Positions 48,066-58,925 are shown, counted from the first letter of the stretch. The stretch: 64,000 nt of DNA from Streptococcus sanguinis SK355 (GCF_000212855.1 NZ_GL890993.1:2033599-2097598), one strand, 5' to 3'. A program made the numbers and translations. The notes: generated from the letters alone by a model not told the origin.

Positions 48066-48845
48066 TTAATTTGAGTTAGCATCTTGACTCTTCATATATG
48101 CTTTATTTATCAGATTAGCCACCCACTTTGGCCAGAAAAGCTGATACATAAACAAGTCCTCTTTGGTTCGAGTATTATCTGAAATAGTCTTGGTTGTTTC
48201 AGATTCTCCATGAATCCGATGGCACATAAGCTTCTCGGAAATATAAGCGAAGCGACCCTTATAGGCGCTAATCTTGTACCAAGCATACCAATCCAGACTT
48301 ACTCGCATTTCCTCATCAAATCGGAAATCCCTTAATGCCTCTAAATTGTAAGTCACCGCCGGACAGGAAATGGGATTGCCAAAAGCCAGGATCCGATTTC
48401 TCCAAAAACGGCTGGATGGCATAAGATTCAAGGTTTTAAGCATGAGAGTCTTGATTTTCAGATTTGTATTAGCCGGAATTTTGATTCCATTTTTCTCTTC
48501 AAAGTAGTCTGTATAGGCAATGAGAATGTCTTTAGATTGCTCTATCTTCTGCATCACTGCTTCTAGATAAGTTGGCTCATAGTAGTCATCCTGGTGGGCA
48601 ATAGTAGCATAAGAAGTCTCAACAAAGGAAAGGGCATTGTTCCAGTCCTTACCGATACCACCGCCTTCTTTCGTATAAAAAGGAATACCGTACTTCTGGC
48701 ACAACTGCTTGATTGAATCCAGCGGTGTTGAGCTATAGCAGATAACCTTTGATGGTAAGGTTTGAGCTTGCAGAGACAGGATACAATCTTCTAAAAATTC
48801 ACTTTCGCCATAGGCGCAAATCACCCAGGTATGGTTATTTTTCAT
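48066..48845 (-). CDS. GT2 family glycosyltransferase
   Basis: A 259-residue GT2 (GT-A) enzyme: WVICAYGESEFLEDCILSLQAQ, IAHQDDYY as the DxD-type metal site, and HRIHGES near the C-terminus. Substrate unknown; likely a side-chain sugar transferase. I chose ATG 48843-48845 (MKNNHTW) with GAGAG 8 nt upstream; a GTG three codons earlier overlaps the end of the DUF2304 gene (from 48835). Lies within the side-chain unit, 24 bp ahead of the three-part enzyme. Confidence 0.82.
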   Translation of the reverse strand: MKNNHTWVICAYGESEFLEDCILSLQAQTLPSKVICYSSTPLDSIKQLCQKYGIPFYTKEGGGIGKDWNNALSFVETSYATIAHQDDYYEPTYLEAVMQKIEQSKDILIAYTDYFEEKNGIKIPANTNLKIKTLMLKTLNLMPSSRFWRNRILAFGNPISCPAVTYNLEALRDFRFDEEMRVSLDWYAWYKISAYKGRFAYISEKLMCHRIHGESETTKTISDNTRTKEDLFMYQLFWPKWVANLINKAYMKSQDANSN

Positions 48846-49194
48846 CTTTTTCACTCTCTAACTTGGACATTCTTTGCTTCATGATGGACAGTTCTTGTAC
48901 CAACTGCTTGATTTGTTCCTTTTGCTTTGAAATGGAAATAGTATGTAAAAAAACAATAACCAACAAGAAAAAGATGGCCAAGGACATGACAAAGTTTGAG
49001 GTCAGTTCAAAGCCTAACAATTTGGCAATCGAAACGGGAATCCAATCAAAAATAGAGATAACAATCAGTACAAAGCCAATAATAATCCACATAAAAGCTT
49101 GCTCAAACAAAATATTGTTTTGATTGATATTCCGAAAGACAAAATACAGGAATAGAACTGAAGCCACTAGCATAACAATAGACAAAATGGACAT
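48835..49194 (-). CDS. gacJ: DUF2304 small membrane protein, GacJ-like
   Basis: A 119-residue protein with three helices (about 1-20, 31-52, 66-87) and a C-terminal coiled coil (about 90-119). In S. pyogenes, GacJ of this family binds GacI and boosts its undecaprenyl-phosphate GlcNAc synthase activity. The neighbouring GT2 gene is of GacI type, and the ATG overlaps that gene's stop by one base (TAATG), so the two proteins are made together. Assignment rests on family plus context. Confidence 0.85.
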   Translation of the reverse strand: MSILSIVMLVASVLFLYFVFRNINQNNILFEQAFMWIIIGFVLIVISIFDWIPVSIAKLLGFELTSNFVMSLAIFFLLVIVFLHTISISKQKEQIKQLVQELSIMKQRMSKLESEKDEK

Positions 49195-49910
49195 TATTCA
49201 CTCTCTTTCATAAAAGCAGCAATCAAGATCGAAGAGCAAACTTCAATCATATAGCGAATGGACTTAATCGGAGTAATCGAAGAGACTCCTCCTGCACGTT
49301 CAAACATATTGGCTGGTGCTTCCACCACTGTATATTTTCGCTTCAAGAGATGGACGATTGATTCTGGCTCAGGATATTTGATAGGATAGCGCGCAGCGAA
49401 TTGTCGAATAATGTCTCGATTGGCCAAACGATAGCCTGATGTGGTATCCAGAATCCTTTTGCCTGTTGTTAATTTAATAAAAGCTGAAATAATGGTAATA
49501 CCAAAACGCCGCATAAAAGTCGTCTGAAACTCCGAAGCCTTGTCACCGATAAAACGAGAACCAACAACCAAATCCGCCTGCTGTCGACGAATAGGCTCCA
49601 GCAAAGCATCCAGCGACTCAATATCGTGCTGACCATCTCCATCAAACTGTACGGCCACATCATAATTCATCTCAAGAGCATACTTATAACCCGTCTGAAC
49701 AGCTCCACCAATCCCTAAATTCATAACCAAATGAATAGCATTCAGATGATGACTGTCCAAAATCTCCTTGGTTCTGTCAACTGACCCATCATTGATAACT
49801 ACGTAGTCTAAGTCAAAATCAACTTTCTTCCGATATTCTACAATGCTCATAACCGTATTTAAAATACTTTCTTCCTCATTATAAGCAGGAATTATCATTA
49901 AAACTTTCAT
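49194..49910 (-). CDS. gacI: GacI-like undecaprenyl-phosphate sugar synthase (GT2, DPM1-type)
   Basis: A 238-residue GT2 enzyme with IPAYNEEESI, FDGDGQHD (D90, D92) and VVGSRF, the pattern of dolichyl/undecaprenyl-phosphate sugar transferases. The C-terminus has a short amphipathic helix but no large membrane domain, as in GacI. It probably makes Und-P-GlcNAc or Und-P-Glc (SccN makes the glucose version), to be flipped and used by the DUF2142 enzyme. Together with the DUF2304 protein it forms the donor-making pair; which sugar is used cannot be read here. Confidence 0.85.
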   Translation of the reverse strand: MKVLMIIPAYNEEESILNTVMSIVEYRKKVDFDLDYVVINDGSVDRTKEILDSHHLNAIHLVMNLGIGGAVQTGYKYALEMNYDVAVQFDGDGQHDIESLDALLEPIRRQQADLVVGSRFIGDKASEFQTTFMRRFGITIISAFIKLTTGKRILDTTSGYRLANRDIIRQFAARYPIKYPEPESIVHLLKRKYTVVEAPANMFERAGGVSSITPIKSIRYMIEVCSSILIAAFMKESE

Positions 49911-49946
49911 TAATTTAATCTATTCTTTCTATAACATGTCATCGCA

Positions 49947-50939
49947 TTATTTTTTGTTTTTCTGCAACTGTTTTTTTCTATATTTCATAAAGCTCGGAAT
50001 TAGGGAATTGATAATCTTATATCTTAGCATTGGAAAAGGCTTCATAACAATATTAAAGATTCTAAAACAAACAAAATACAGCTGCCAACCTTCTTCCATT
50101 GGTGTATCCTTCCATGGAGTTTTGTGGAGATAATAGAGGTACTCCTTTTTAAACCTATGTGTATTCCCCTTCCGCCAAGGTCTCTCTTCACCAAGATAGT
50201 GAATAATTGTAGGTGCTTTCCGAAAATAATTAAAATCTTCCTGTGATATAAACTTAGTTGGCTTACTTAATTCACTCAACGTTTTATAAGGATAGACATC
50301 ATAAATATTAAAATAATTAAAGGAAATTGGCAAGGTAAAAATTTGCTCTTTCAAGGCTCCATTTAAGGCATCTTGGTCAGGTGCGAATAGCTTTCCTTCA
50401 TGAAACTGATAAAATTCTATGACCTTTTTACCAATCTCTTCCCTACGCCATTTTTTTAGATCGATCAATAGGACACCCGAATTATGATAGGGGTACTCTT
50501 TCAAAGCTAGAAATTCCTTTCTTGACTTATCCACAGTTGGTTCGGGACACATACCTATTACCTTATCTCCTAAGTCGCTATAAAACAATGAACCTAAATC
50601 TTCTAGAACTAGTGTATCTCCATCGAGATATAAGATCCTATCAACTTCTTGTGGAAGAAGCTTATCTAAAAAAAGACGTGCCAAAATAATTGAAGACCAA
50701 CCGTTTGTATCAAAATCAAAGTCAATATAGTCTTCGATATTATTTATAGAAATAATGCAAACTTTTCTATCGTAACTTTTAGCGAATCCTTTTAATTTAT
50801 TTTGATTCTCTTGGCTTATCCTCTCGCCAATTAAATATACTGTAATATTCTCAGCGGATTTATTATTCTCAAATATAGAACACATACAGGTTGCAACTTG
50901 AGGTACAAACGAATCATTTAATGTAAATAAGATATTCAT
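49947..50939 (-). CDS. GT8 family glycosyltransferase
   Basis: A 330-residue retaining GT8 enzyme (galactosyl/glucosyltransferase type) with LYLDGDTL (D106, D108 metal site), NSGVLLIDLKKWR and HYLGEERPW. No membrane helix; the C-terminus is basic (KYRKKQLQKNKK). Substrate unknown; adds a hexose, probably to the lipid-linked side chain. AT-rich like the flippase upstream, in contrast to the more GC-rich rgp core. Confidence 0.88.
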   Translation of the reverse strand: MNILFTLNDSFVPQVATCMCSIFENNKSAENITVYLIGERISQENQNKLKGFAKSYDRKVCIISINNIEDYIDFDFDTNGWSSIILARLFLDKLLPQEVDRILYLDGDTLVLEDLGSLFYSDLGDKVIGMCPEPTVDKSRKEFLALKEYPYHNSGVLLIDLKKWRREEIGKKVIEFYQFHEGKLFAPDQDALNGALKEQIFTLPISFNYFNIYDVYPYKTLSELSKPTKFISQEDFNYFRKAPTIIHYLGEERPWRKGNTHRFKKEYLYYLHKTPWKDTPMEEGWQLYFVCFRIFNIVMKPFPMLRYKIINSLIPSFMKYRKKQLQKNKK

Positions 50940-50945
50940 AGAATC

Positions 50946-52274
50946 CTACTTCTTTCTTTTTTCCTTATTTTTAACAACGCCATAAATAATCAGACTTGTT
51001 GCATAAAAGACGCACATGGAGATTAAAAAGGAATTAGCAGCTCCGAGCAATTTTTGGTCGCGGATAAATGGCAACGTAATAAATTTTGAAACAGCAAATG
51101 TCAATAAATAGGCTATCATCAGATAATGCTGTTTTCTAAAGATGGTCATAATGATATCGACTACTAGAGCAAAAACATTCAAAATACCACCTATAAGTAG
51201 TATAGTGAAAGGAAGCTTATACTCCTGTAATCGGATACCGTAAACAGCACCAAGCACTTCTGTACCAATCATATAACCTAAAACAACAATGACAACTCCT
51301 AAAACAGTCATTGTTAGATATAGGGTATTGACCTGTTTGAAAAATAGTGTAAATTTCTTCTCATTCCAATAAATAGAAAGCTGTGTAGTCAACGGTCTCA
51401 GGACGAAGAACAAAAGGGATAGGACAAAGACAGGCATGAATAGAACATTGAAATCTCTTTGAACCCCAGATGAAAAATAGCCATTTGTCAAAAGGTAATC
51501 AATATCAATTTTGGGCTCGTTATAGATATACGTTATCAAAAATCCATTTAAAAACAAGGGGAAACTATTTTTCAAAATAGAATACACATTTTTTCTGTCA
51601 TCAAGGAGTTTAGGCGAAAACATTTCCTGAGAAAAATGTAATCTACAGTTTCTGAAATCTAAGGGGAAGGTCAGAATGAAATTCGCACAGCAAATAGCAA
51701 TACTAGCTACCATCAATGATTTTGTAAGCAACAGGACTGTTGCAAATATTAACATGCAAATCCAGCTCCTATAGAATTGCACCTTTCCAGCTAAGTCTGA
51801 TCTATTTTTTTGCTGAAATAATCCTTGAAAAACATCTGAATATGCATCTATAGCACGATAAAGAACAAGCAATAAAATAATACTAGATTTGTAAACATCA
51901 TACCCTTGCCATAGAGTATAGATAAACGATGTTAAAATCATCAAAAAGACCGTAAAAAGTCTCGTGTTATGATAAGAAGCAAATTGGTATCTTTCTTTTA
52001 CATCCGTAGATTGCAGATTTCTAACTTGAAAATAACCTAGAACAAAGAACTGCTGAGCAAGAGCATAAGCAATACTAAAAATATCAGAATCTCTTGAATC
52101 TAGAAATCTAGAAGCTAGTAGAAGCAAGACGACTGATATCAATGAGGATGAGACTGTCCCCAACATGTTCCATATATAGTTATTTTTCAGTCCTTCTTTT
52201 GAGATTATTTTTTCTATTTCTTTATTACCGTCATTATTTTTAGCATAAGATAATGATCCTGATTTTGAGGGCAT
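50946..52274 (-). CDS. Wzx-like polysaccharide flippase (MATE/PST superfamily), GacK-like
   Basis: A 442-residue membrane protein with about 12 helices after a ~35-residue hydrophilic N-terminus, matching oligosaccharide flippases of the polysaccharide transport family. S. pyogenes GacK is of this kind. It probably flips the Und-P-sugar made by the GacI-like enzyme rather than the rhamnan itself, because an ABC exporter for the rhamnan is present downstream. First gene of the side-chain unit; GGAG precedes the ATG; AT-rich codon use. Confidence 0.82.
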   Translation of the reverse strand: MPSKSGSLSYAKNNDGNKEIEKIISKEGLKNNYIWNMLGTVSSSLISVVLLLLASRFLDSRDSDIFSIAYALAQQFFVLGYFQVRNLQSTDVKERYQFASYHNTRLFTVFLMILTSFIYTLWQGYDVYKSSIILLLVLYRAIDAYSDVFQGLFQQKNRSDLAGKVQFYRSWICMLIFATVLLLTKSLMVASIAICCANFILTFPLDFRNCRLHFSQEMFSPKLLDDRKNVYSILKNSFPLFLNGFLITYIYNEPKIDIDYLLTNGYFSSGVQRDFNVLFMPVFVLSLLFFVLRPLTTQLSIYWNEKKFTLFFKQVNTLYLTMTVLGVVIVVLGYMIGTEVLGAVYGIRLQEYKLPFTILLIGGILNVFALVVDIIMTIFRKQHYLMIAYLLTFAVSKFITLPFIRDQKLLGAANSFLISMCVFYATSLIIYGVVKNKEKRKK

Positions 52275-52303
52275 TTTTCTTCTCCAAATGTATTCTATTT
52301 CTT

Positions 52304-52332
52304 ATTATACTATACTTTCAGTGAAAAGTGAA
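52304..52332 (-). promoter_or_regulatory. promoter of the side-chain polysaccharide unit
   Basis: Minus-strand TTCACT (52327-52332), 17-bp spacer, TATAAT (52304-52309); about 30 bp before the flippase ATG. Confidence 0.75.
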
Positions 52333-52342
52333 AATCCTTCCT

Positions 52343-52372
52343 GAAAGAATCTCTGTTTTAAATGATTCTTTC
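52343..52372. repeat. inverted repeat upstream of the polysaccharide promoter
   Basis: GAAAGAATC and GATTCTTTC, 9-bp arms, 12-nt loop, at about -47 to -77 relative to the promoter. Neither side has a T-run, so it is not a plain terminator; it could be a regulator site. Confidence 0.5.
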
Positions 52373-52540
52373 TTCCCCAACCTAACCAAAAGGGCAAAAC
52401 TTCTATCAAGCTTATATCTATACTTCTTCCCTTTCCGTCTCCTAAATCATCTTCAAGGTGCTTCTGCAAAATCGAGCTATCTACTCTGGAGATTACCGAC
52501 TACTTTCTATTCTTCTTTTTTAAAAAACAATTACAATACT
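52373..52540. other. gene-free spacer between polysaccharide locus and tuf terminator
   Basis: About 170 bp in which I find no supported gene, RNA or repeat. A 79-codon plus-strand frame crosses it but runs into the tuf terminator and has no sensible start. Confidence 0.6.
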
Positions 52541-52566
52541 AAAAAACCCCGTTTTCACGGGGTTTA
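52541..52566 (-). terminator. intrinsic terminator of tuf
   Basis: AAACCCCGT / ACGGGGTTT with a 4-nt loop, followed by TTTT on the minus strand. Confidence 0.95.
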
Positions 52567-52604
52567 GTGTCTGACTATAATTGTTATCTGGGAACGGAAT
52601 CGAA

Positions 52605-53801
<1,197 letters not shown>

Positions 53802-53872
53802 TTGAGTAAAAGCCTCCAATAAAATATATTTTATAGATAGACAGTAGGCAATACAGTCTAACTTTCCTTACT

Positions 53873-53900
53873 ATTTTATCAAATTTAAATGAAAATGCAA
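53873..53900 (-). promoter_or_regulatory. promoter of tuf
   Basis: Minus-strand TTGCAT (53895-53900), 16-bp spacer ending TGA, TAAAAT (53873-53878). The leader is about 65 nt with no clear structure. Confidence 0.8.
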
Positions 53901-54019
53901 GTCTTTTAGCATTTTTTTGTGAATTATTCCTTGTCTGATTTGTAGTAAGGTTGATACAAAGAAAAGCGATTGAACTGTCACAAGTATAACGAATTAAGAA
54001 GCCCTTTGGTTACAAAAAT

Positions 54020-54048
54020 AGAAAAAACCGGAAAAATTCCGATTTTCT
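54020..54048 (-). terminator. intrinsic terminator of ppc
   Basis: AATCGGAA / TTCCGGTT stem (one G-T pair) followed by TTTTTTC on the minus strand. The remaining ~120 bp up to the tuf promoter are empty. Confidence 0.8.
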
Positions 54049-54055
54049 CTTTGTA

Positions 54056-56902
54056 TTAGCCAGAGTTTCTCAGACCAGTCGCAATACCGTTGATGGTAAT
54101 GTGAATCAGCTTTTCTTGATCTGGTGTAAGCTGGCCATTTCGCTGACGCTTGATTAGCTCTAGCTGGATATAGTTCAAAACATTGAAATAAGGCATGCGG
54201 TAGTCCAAGCTGTCTCTTAGATAAGTGTTTTCTGCTAGGAGTTCATCATGACCTTCAATCTCTAAAATGACATCCTTAGTCAACTGCCACTCATCCAAGA
54301 TAATATTGAAAATATCACGCACATTCTGATCTTCGCAAAGCTGCGCATACTCAAAAGCGATATTCATATTTGACTTAGACAGAACCATATCTACATTTGA
54401 CAAGAGTGACTTGAAGAAAGGCCATCTCTTATACATAAATTGCAGAAAGGCTAAGTTATTTTCTGGGTCTTCATCAATGAATTCCTTGAAACTTGACCCG
54501 ACACCATACCAGCCTGGGAACATAACTCGACTTTGAGACCATGAGAAGACCCATGGAATAGCTCTGAGACCGCCGATTTCAGTGATGGTTTTACGGGCTG
54601 CTGGACGTGAACCAATATTAAAGCTAGAGATAGCCTTGATTGGGCTAGATTCGAAGAAATAATCGTAAAAACGCTCGTCGCCAAAGACTAAATCACGGTA
54701 AATCTGATAACTGCGATTGACTACTTGGTCCATGATTCGCTCATATTTATCAGAAGTATGGCTATCGCTCTTCTTATGAGTTACCATGCGGTTAATGGCA
54801 GCAGACACTAGCATTTCCAAGTTATAGTAGGCTGCGTCTTTGTTTCCATATTTATTACCAATGACTTCCCCTTGCTCAGTCAGACGAATCCGGTCATTGA
54901 TACTGCGGAGTGGCTGAGAAGTAATGGCTTCATAGGTTGGGCCGCCACCACGTCCCACTGTACCTCCTCTTCCGTGGAAGAAGGTGATTTTTACGCCAAA
55001 CTTATCACCAATAGCTGTCAGCTGCTGCTGAGCCTTGTATAGGGTCCAGCAAGAAGACAGGTAGCCACCGTCCTTATTACTGTCTGAATAGCCCAGCATA
55101 ATTTCCTGATAATTATCCTTAGAGGCAATCCACTTCTGCGCAATCGGCAGAGATAGGTATTTCTCCATGGTATCGCAGGAATTGTCCAAGTCTTCAATGG
55201 TCTCAAAGAGCGGAACAATCTGAACACGGGCACCATTTTCATCAATCAGCCCCACTTCCTTGAGCATAATAGCCAACTCAAGTAGATCTGATACACTGGT
55301 CGAGTGAGAGATAATATTCTGCTTAATCACTTCTTCACCAATGGCATCTTTTAGCTGACGAGCTGTTTTGAAAATCTCCAGTTCTTTTTGCAGGAGTTCA
55401 GATTTAGACTCATGGGTAGCTGATAGAATACGAGGATCTTCAAGCAACTGTTTGAGGAGGACCTGGCATTTTTCTTCTTCCGACAGACTACTATAATCCT
55501 GAACAATATTAGCCGAAGCCAAGAGCTCAGCCACACAGGCTTCATGAACACTGGAATCCTGCCGCATATCAATGCTGGCTAAGAAGAAGCCAAAAACATC
55601 AACCGCTTGGAGAAGTTCAGTCAAGTCGCCACTTACCAAAGCTTCCCCATGATGTTCAATAAGAGAATCATAAATGACCTGCAAGTCTTCTTTAAATTCC
55701 TGAGCTGTTTTGTAAGAAGGTGTCTCCTCCTTCTTGAGCTCAGTCAGGGTCTCGCTGATACGAGACTGGATATAATTAGGGATGATTTCTCTTCCTTTAT
55801 TGCTGACAGAAAGGTTGGCTTTCGCAGACAATTTTTCCTCAGCTCGGTCCATCAATCGCTGATCGTCAGTTGAAAAGTTGCCTTCTTTTAGGTAAAGCAA
55901 GGTTTGAATCAGTTTAGACTGGATATAGTGGAAAGCACGGCGGTAAGGCTCATTTTCACGATAAACAGACTTGTCAGTAGATAGAGCTGCCATTTCTGCT
56001 ACTGCCTGACTGGTTTCTGATAGGTTGGTCGAGAGCGAGAAGGTGCGATAGAGTGTATAAACCTTGTCAATATAATAGTTGAGGATGACTTCACTCTGGA
56101 GGGTGGCTGAAAGTTTAAGGGTTTCTGCTGTTACAAAAGGATTACCATCCCGGTCACCGCCAATCCACATTCCCATGGTAATAGGCTTAGGATTATCCAG
56201 CTTAATGCCCCGCTCTTCTGCCAAGCGTCTGTATTCAACCATAAAGTTGGTGATAGCTTGCAGAAACGAACTGTTGTAGTACTCCATGACGTTGGTAATC
56301 TCATTGGTCACTTTCAGCTTCTTCTCACGGATCATATCTGTCTGCATCATAAGCTCAATATAGCGGCGGAGATTTCCTAGCCACTTCTTCTCATTGACCA
56401 GGCCAGCCTTAACATCACGATGCTGGCGCAGTAAACTATGGATATGATTGGTTAAGTCCAGAATAGTCTTGCGCTGAACCTGAGTCGGGTGAGCTGTCAG
56501 GACTGGCACAACATTCAGGTTTTCCAGAATTTCCTGAGCATTTTCCCGCGTTGAAATCAGGTCAATGGTTGTTGACAGCTTTCCAAGATAATCCTGATTG
56601 ATATTGTTCTGATGGTTGATTTCATAAGCAAGGTCCACATCTTCTGAGATATTAATCAAAAGCGGCAAAATAGAAAAATAACGGGAAATATAAACCATTT
56701 CATCTGTCGTTAGTTCTTCTACAATTGCTTTTAACTCATGATATTTGGAGTTAACAGCCAGCTCTTCCATGAGGGAGATTTTTTCAAAGGTCTCAGGGCT
56801 GAGAAGATTCCGAGTAATGTCGGCAAGCAAGTCTGTCAAAATGGCGACTTCTTCTCGAATTACTTCTTTATTGCTGTAGCTTTCTAATTTGTTAAATGAC
56901 AT
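54056..56902 (-). CDS. ppc: phosphoenolpyruvate carboxylase
   Basis: Carboxylates PEP to oxaloacetate, the anaplerotic route in streptococci with an incomplete TCA cycle and the source of aspartate. The 948-residue protein has catalytic H138 (VLTAHPTQ), [10 protein letters not shown] and [15 protein letters not shown], and the C-terminal RNSG-type end (GLRNSG). I chose ATG 56900-56902 (MSFNKLES) with AAGGTG upstream; the track-type longer start adds only three codons. It follows ftsW by about 46 bp, as in pneumococci, and may share its transcript. Confidence 0.97.
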   Translation of the reverse strand: MSFNKLESYSNKEVIREEVAILTDLLADITRNLLSPETFEKISLMEELAVNSKYHELKAIVEELTTDEMVYISRYFSILPLLINISEDVDLAYEINHQNNINQDYLGKLSTTIDLISTRENAQEILENLNVVPVLTAHPTQVQRKTILDLTNHIHSLLRQHRDVKAGLVNEKKWLGNLRRYIELMMQTDMIREKKLKVTNEITNVMEYYNSSFLQAITNFMVEYRRLAEERGIKLDNPKPITMGMWIGGDRDGNPFVTAETLKLSATLQSEVILNYYIDKVYTLYRTFSLSTNLSETSQAVAEMAALSTDKSVYRENEPYRRAFHYIQSKLIQTLLYLKEGNFSTDDQRLMDRAEEKLSAKANLSVSNKGREIIPNYIQSRISETLTELKKEETPSYKTAQEFKEDLQVIYDSLIEHHGEALVSGDLTELLQAVDVFGFFLASIDMRQDSSVHEACVAELLASANIVQDYSSLSEEEKCQVLLKQLLEDPRILSATHESKSELLQKELEIFKTARQLKDAIGEEVIKQNIISHSTSVSDLLELAIMLKEVGLIDENGARVQIVPLFETIEDLDNSCDTMEKYLSLPIAQKWIASKDNYQEIMLGYSDSNKDGGYLSSCWTLYKAQQQLTAIGDKFGVKITFFHGRGGTVGRGGGPTYEAITSQPLRSINDRIRLTEQGEVIGNKYGNKDAAYYNLEMLVSAAINRMVTHKKSDSHTSDKYERIMDQVVNRSYQIYRDLVFGDERFYDYFFESSPIKAISSFNIGSRPAARKTITEIGGLRAIPWVFSWSQSRVMFPGWYGVGSSFKEFIDEDPENNLAFLQFMYKRWPFFKSLLSNVDMVLSKSNMNIAFEYAQLCEDQNVRDIFNIILDEWQLTKDVILEIEGHDELLAENTYLRDSLDYRMPYFNVLNYIQLELIKRQRNGQLTPDQEKLIHITINGIATGLRNSG

Positions 56903-56948
56903 AATCTGCACCTTTCATTTTTGCAACAACTGTTCACACGAACTACGA

Positions 56949-58181
56949 TTAAGCTTCCTCAGACCGGCCTTGCGCCTCCGCTTCCATCTGCTCATACAGG
57001 GCATCACGGCGCTCGTTGGCATCAATATTAAGCACCAAGGCGATGGCTACTGACAAGACCAGAAGACTGTTCCCTCCTTGCGATAGGAAGGGGAAGGTTA
57101 CTCCTGTAGAAGGAATAAGACCTGAGATACCACCGATATTGATGAAGGTCTGCATGAGTATCATACCGCCAATTCCCAAAGCCATCATGGAGTTAAATGG
57201 ATTCTTTGCCCGAATCCCTACCAAGATAATTCTCAAAATCAGGAAAAAGAGTAAGGCCAGAATCAGACTGGCACCAAAGAAACCAAACTCTTCTATCACA
57301 ATAGAAAATACAAAGTCCGTATGAGCTTCTGGCAAATAGCCACGCTTTTCAATAGAGTTACCCAAGCCCAGACCAAACCAGCCGCCATTACTCATAGCAT
57401 AGTAGGAATTAGCCAATTGGTGGCCTGAGCCAGACAGATCCTTGAAGGGATTGAAGAAAGCACTAAAACGCTTGGCCACATATCCAAAGACTGGAATCTT
57501 GGCCACGCGCTCAACCCCAATCAACCAAATGCTAGCTAGAACCAAGCCGGAAACACTAACAATGGCTCCCAGCATCGTAGAAAACCATCGATAGCCAATC
57601 CCGCTGACAGCTATCATTATCACGACGGTCAAAAATAGAATAGTCGCATTTCCAAGGTCTGGCATAATAGCTACAATCCCAATCAGAATAGCCACCATGG
57701 TCCGCCAGTCGTTAAAAGCTTTAGGAAACCAATGGTTGTGAGTCAGGGCTTGATAGTCATAGACCTTTATCTCCTCCTGCCTCTTTGTGAAGCGAAAAGC
57801 TAGATACCAGACCAGAATAATCTTCAAATACTCAGCAGGCTGAATACTGAAAGCTCCAAGCTTGAGCCAACCATGAGCTCCGTTGATAGTCCCTGTTATA
57901 AAACGAGATAAAAGCAAGAGGATAATCTCAGCAAAGATAACTATAGTCAGGATACTCCCTTTTTTTAAGAAACCCAAGCGGATTCTATATAGGAGCGCAA
58001 TTATAAAGAGACTTATTATCCAAAAAATCCCCTGATTCATGACCATCCCAAAACCATTTCCTCCGGCCTGAATCGAGGTAGGACTCGTCGTTGAATAGAC
58101 CACAATCAATCCCAAAACAGATAAAATCAAATAGGGAATCAAGATGGAATAATTCAACAAGTGCTTCTTGTCAATTTTCAT
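56949..58181 (-). CDS. ftsW: FtsW septal peptidoglycan polymerase (SEDS family)
   Basis: A 410-residue SEDS glycosyltransferase with ten helices that polymerises lipid II at the septum, partnered by a class b PBP. The conserved SEDS signatures are visible: the GxxxSG-type segment FLTVVIMIAVSGIGY, and the later AEAHTDFVFSIVIEEFGFFGA and FINIGGISGLIPSTGVTFPFLSQGGNSLLV. The charged C-terminus (EQMEAEAQGRSEEA) is cytoplasmic. FtsW rather than RodA is inferred from ppc linkage, as in pneumococcus. Confidence 0.93.
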   Translation of the reverse strand: MKIDKKHLLNYSILIPYLILSVLGLIVVYSTTSPTSIQAGGNGFGMVMNQGIFWIISLFIIALLYRIRLGFLKKGSILTIVIFAEIILLLLSRFITGTINGAHGWLKLGAFSIQPAEYLKIILVWYLAFRFTKRQEEIKVYDYQALTHNHWFPKAFNDWRTMVAILIGIVAIMPDLGNATILFLTVVIMIAVSGIGYRWFSTMLGAIVSVSGLVLASIWLIGVERVAKIPVFGYVAKRFSAFFNPFKDLSGSGHQLANSYYAMSNGGWFGLGLGNSIEKRGYLPEAHTDFVFSIVIEEFGFFGASLILALLFFLILRIILVGIRAKNPFNSMMALGIGGMILMQTFINIGGISGLIPSTGVTFPFLSQGGNSLLVLSVAIALVLNIDANERRDALYEQMEAEAQGRSEEA

Positions 58182-58215
58182 ATTTCACCATTAAACTTCT
58201 AAAAATTCAATTCTC

Positions 58216-58224
58216 ATTATACCA
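58216..58224 (-). promoter_or_regulatory. extended -10 promoter of ftsW
   Basis: Minus-strand TGGTATAAT (hexamer 58216-58221), about 34 bp before the ATG; weak -35. Confidence 0.7.
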
Positions 58225-58302
58225 CCTTTTGGATTGAAAAAAAAGCATTAGTGCAGAGACTGGAATAATATGACCTTGCTTTCTCTCTTTTACATAAAAT
58301 TG

Positions 58303-58311
58303 TGATAAGAT
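58303..58311 (+). promoter_or_regulatory. extended -10 promoter of gpx gene
   Basis: TGATAAGAT in TTGTGATAAGATAGG, about 25 bp before the gpx ATG; no good -35. Divergent from ftsW. Confidence 0.5.
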
Positions 58312-58335
58312 AGGAAGCAAACAAAGGAGGAGAAC

Positions 58336-58812
58336 ATGACAGACATTTATGATATCGAAATTCAAAAACAAGACGGAAGTCCGCAAAAAATGAGTGATTA
58401 TAAAGGTAAGATTCTGCTGATTGTCAATACAGCGACCGGCTGCGGCTTCACTCCTCAGTATCAAGAACTGCAGGAACTCTATGAGCGCTATCAGCAAGAC
58501 GGATTTGAAATCTTGGATTTCCCCTGTAATCAGTTTGGCCAGCAGGCTCCTGGAGACGCCGCAGAAATCAACAGCTTTTGCAGCCTTAACTACGAAACGA
58601 CCTTTCCTCGATTTGCTAAGATTGATGTCAATGGTCCTCTTACCGCTCCTCTCTTTGACTGGCTCAAAAAAGAAAAGGGTGGTCTTCTGGGCGAGAAGAT
58701 CAAATGGAACTTCACAAAGTTTCTGGTTAACCGAGACGGAACAGTCATCAAACGCTTCCCTCCACAAACCTCTCCCCAAAAGATAGAAGAACTCATTCAA
58801 AAGCTATTATAA
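58336..58812 (+). CDS. gpx: glutathione peroxidase family (thiol peroxidase)
   Basis: A 158-residue peroxidase. The peroxidatic Cys36 sits in NTATGCGFTPQY, and CNQFG (64-68) with the later KWNFTKFLVN supplies the Gln and Trp of the catalytic set. The bacterial cysteine homologues mainly use thioredoxin; glutathione is possible. SD AAAGGAGGAG is strong. It guards against peroxides, including the hydrogen peroxide that sanguinis-group streptococci make. A frame on the other strand here is a shadow. Confidence 0.92.
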   Translation: MTDIYDIEIQKQDGSPQKMSDYKGKILLIVNTATGCGFTPQYQELQELYERYQQDGFEILDFPCNQFGQQAPGDAAEINSFCSLNYETTFPRFAKIDVNGPLTAPLFDWLKKEKGGLLGEKIKWNFTKFLVNRDGTVIKRFPPQTSPQKIEELIQKLL

Positions 58813-58880
58813 AAGGTAAGAAAAAGCAAAACGATTTAGCCAACGAAAAATCACTTTCCACAGCCTGCCTAAGCTCTTTA

Positions 58881-58925
58881 AAAAACAAGACATTTTGAAC
58901 TTTCAAAACGTCTTGTTTTTGCTTT
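58881..58925 (+). terminator. intrinsic terminator of gpx
   Basis: AAAAACAAGAC..TTTTGA / TCAAAA..GTCTTGTTTTT, about 17 paired bases with one mismatch, followed by T-rich sequence. Confidence 0.88.

Noticed and set aside
52328..52567. 79-codon plus-strand frame between the polysaccharide locus and tuf
   Set aside because: Ends inside the tuf terminator and begins within a promoter region; no recognisable domain.
58207..58800. 197-codon minus-strand frame opposite gpx
   Set aside because: It is antisense to gpx, which has clear motifs, a promoter and an SD.
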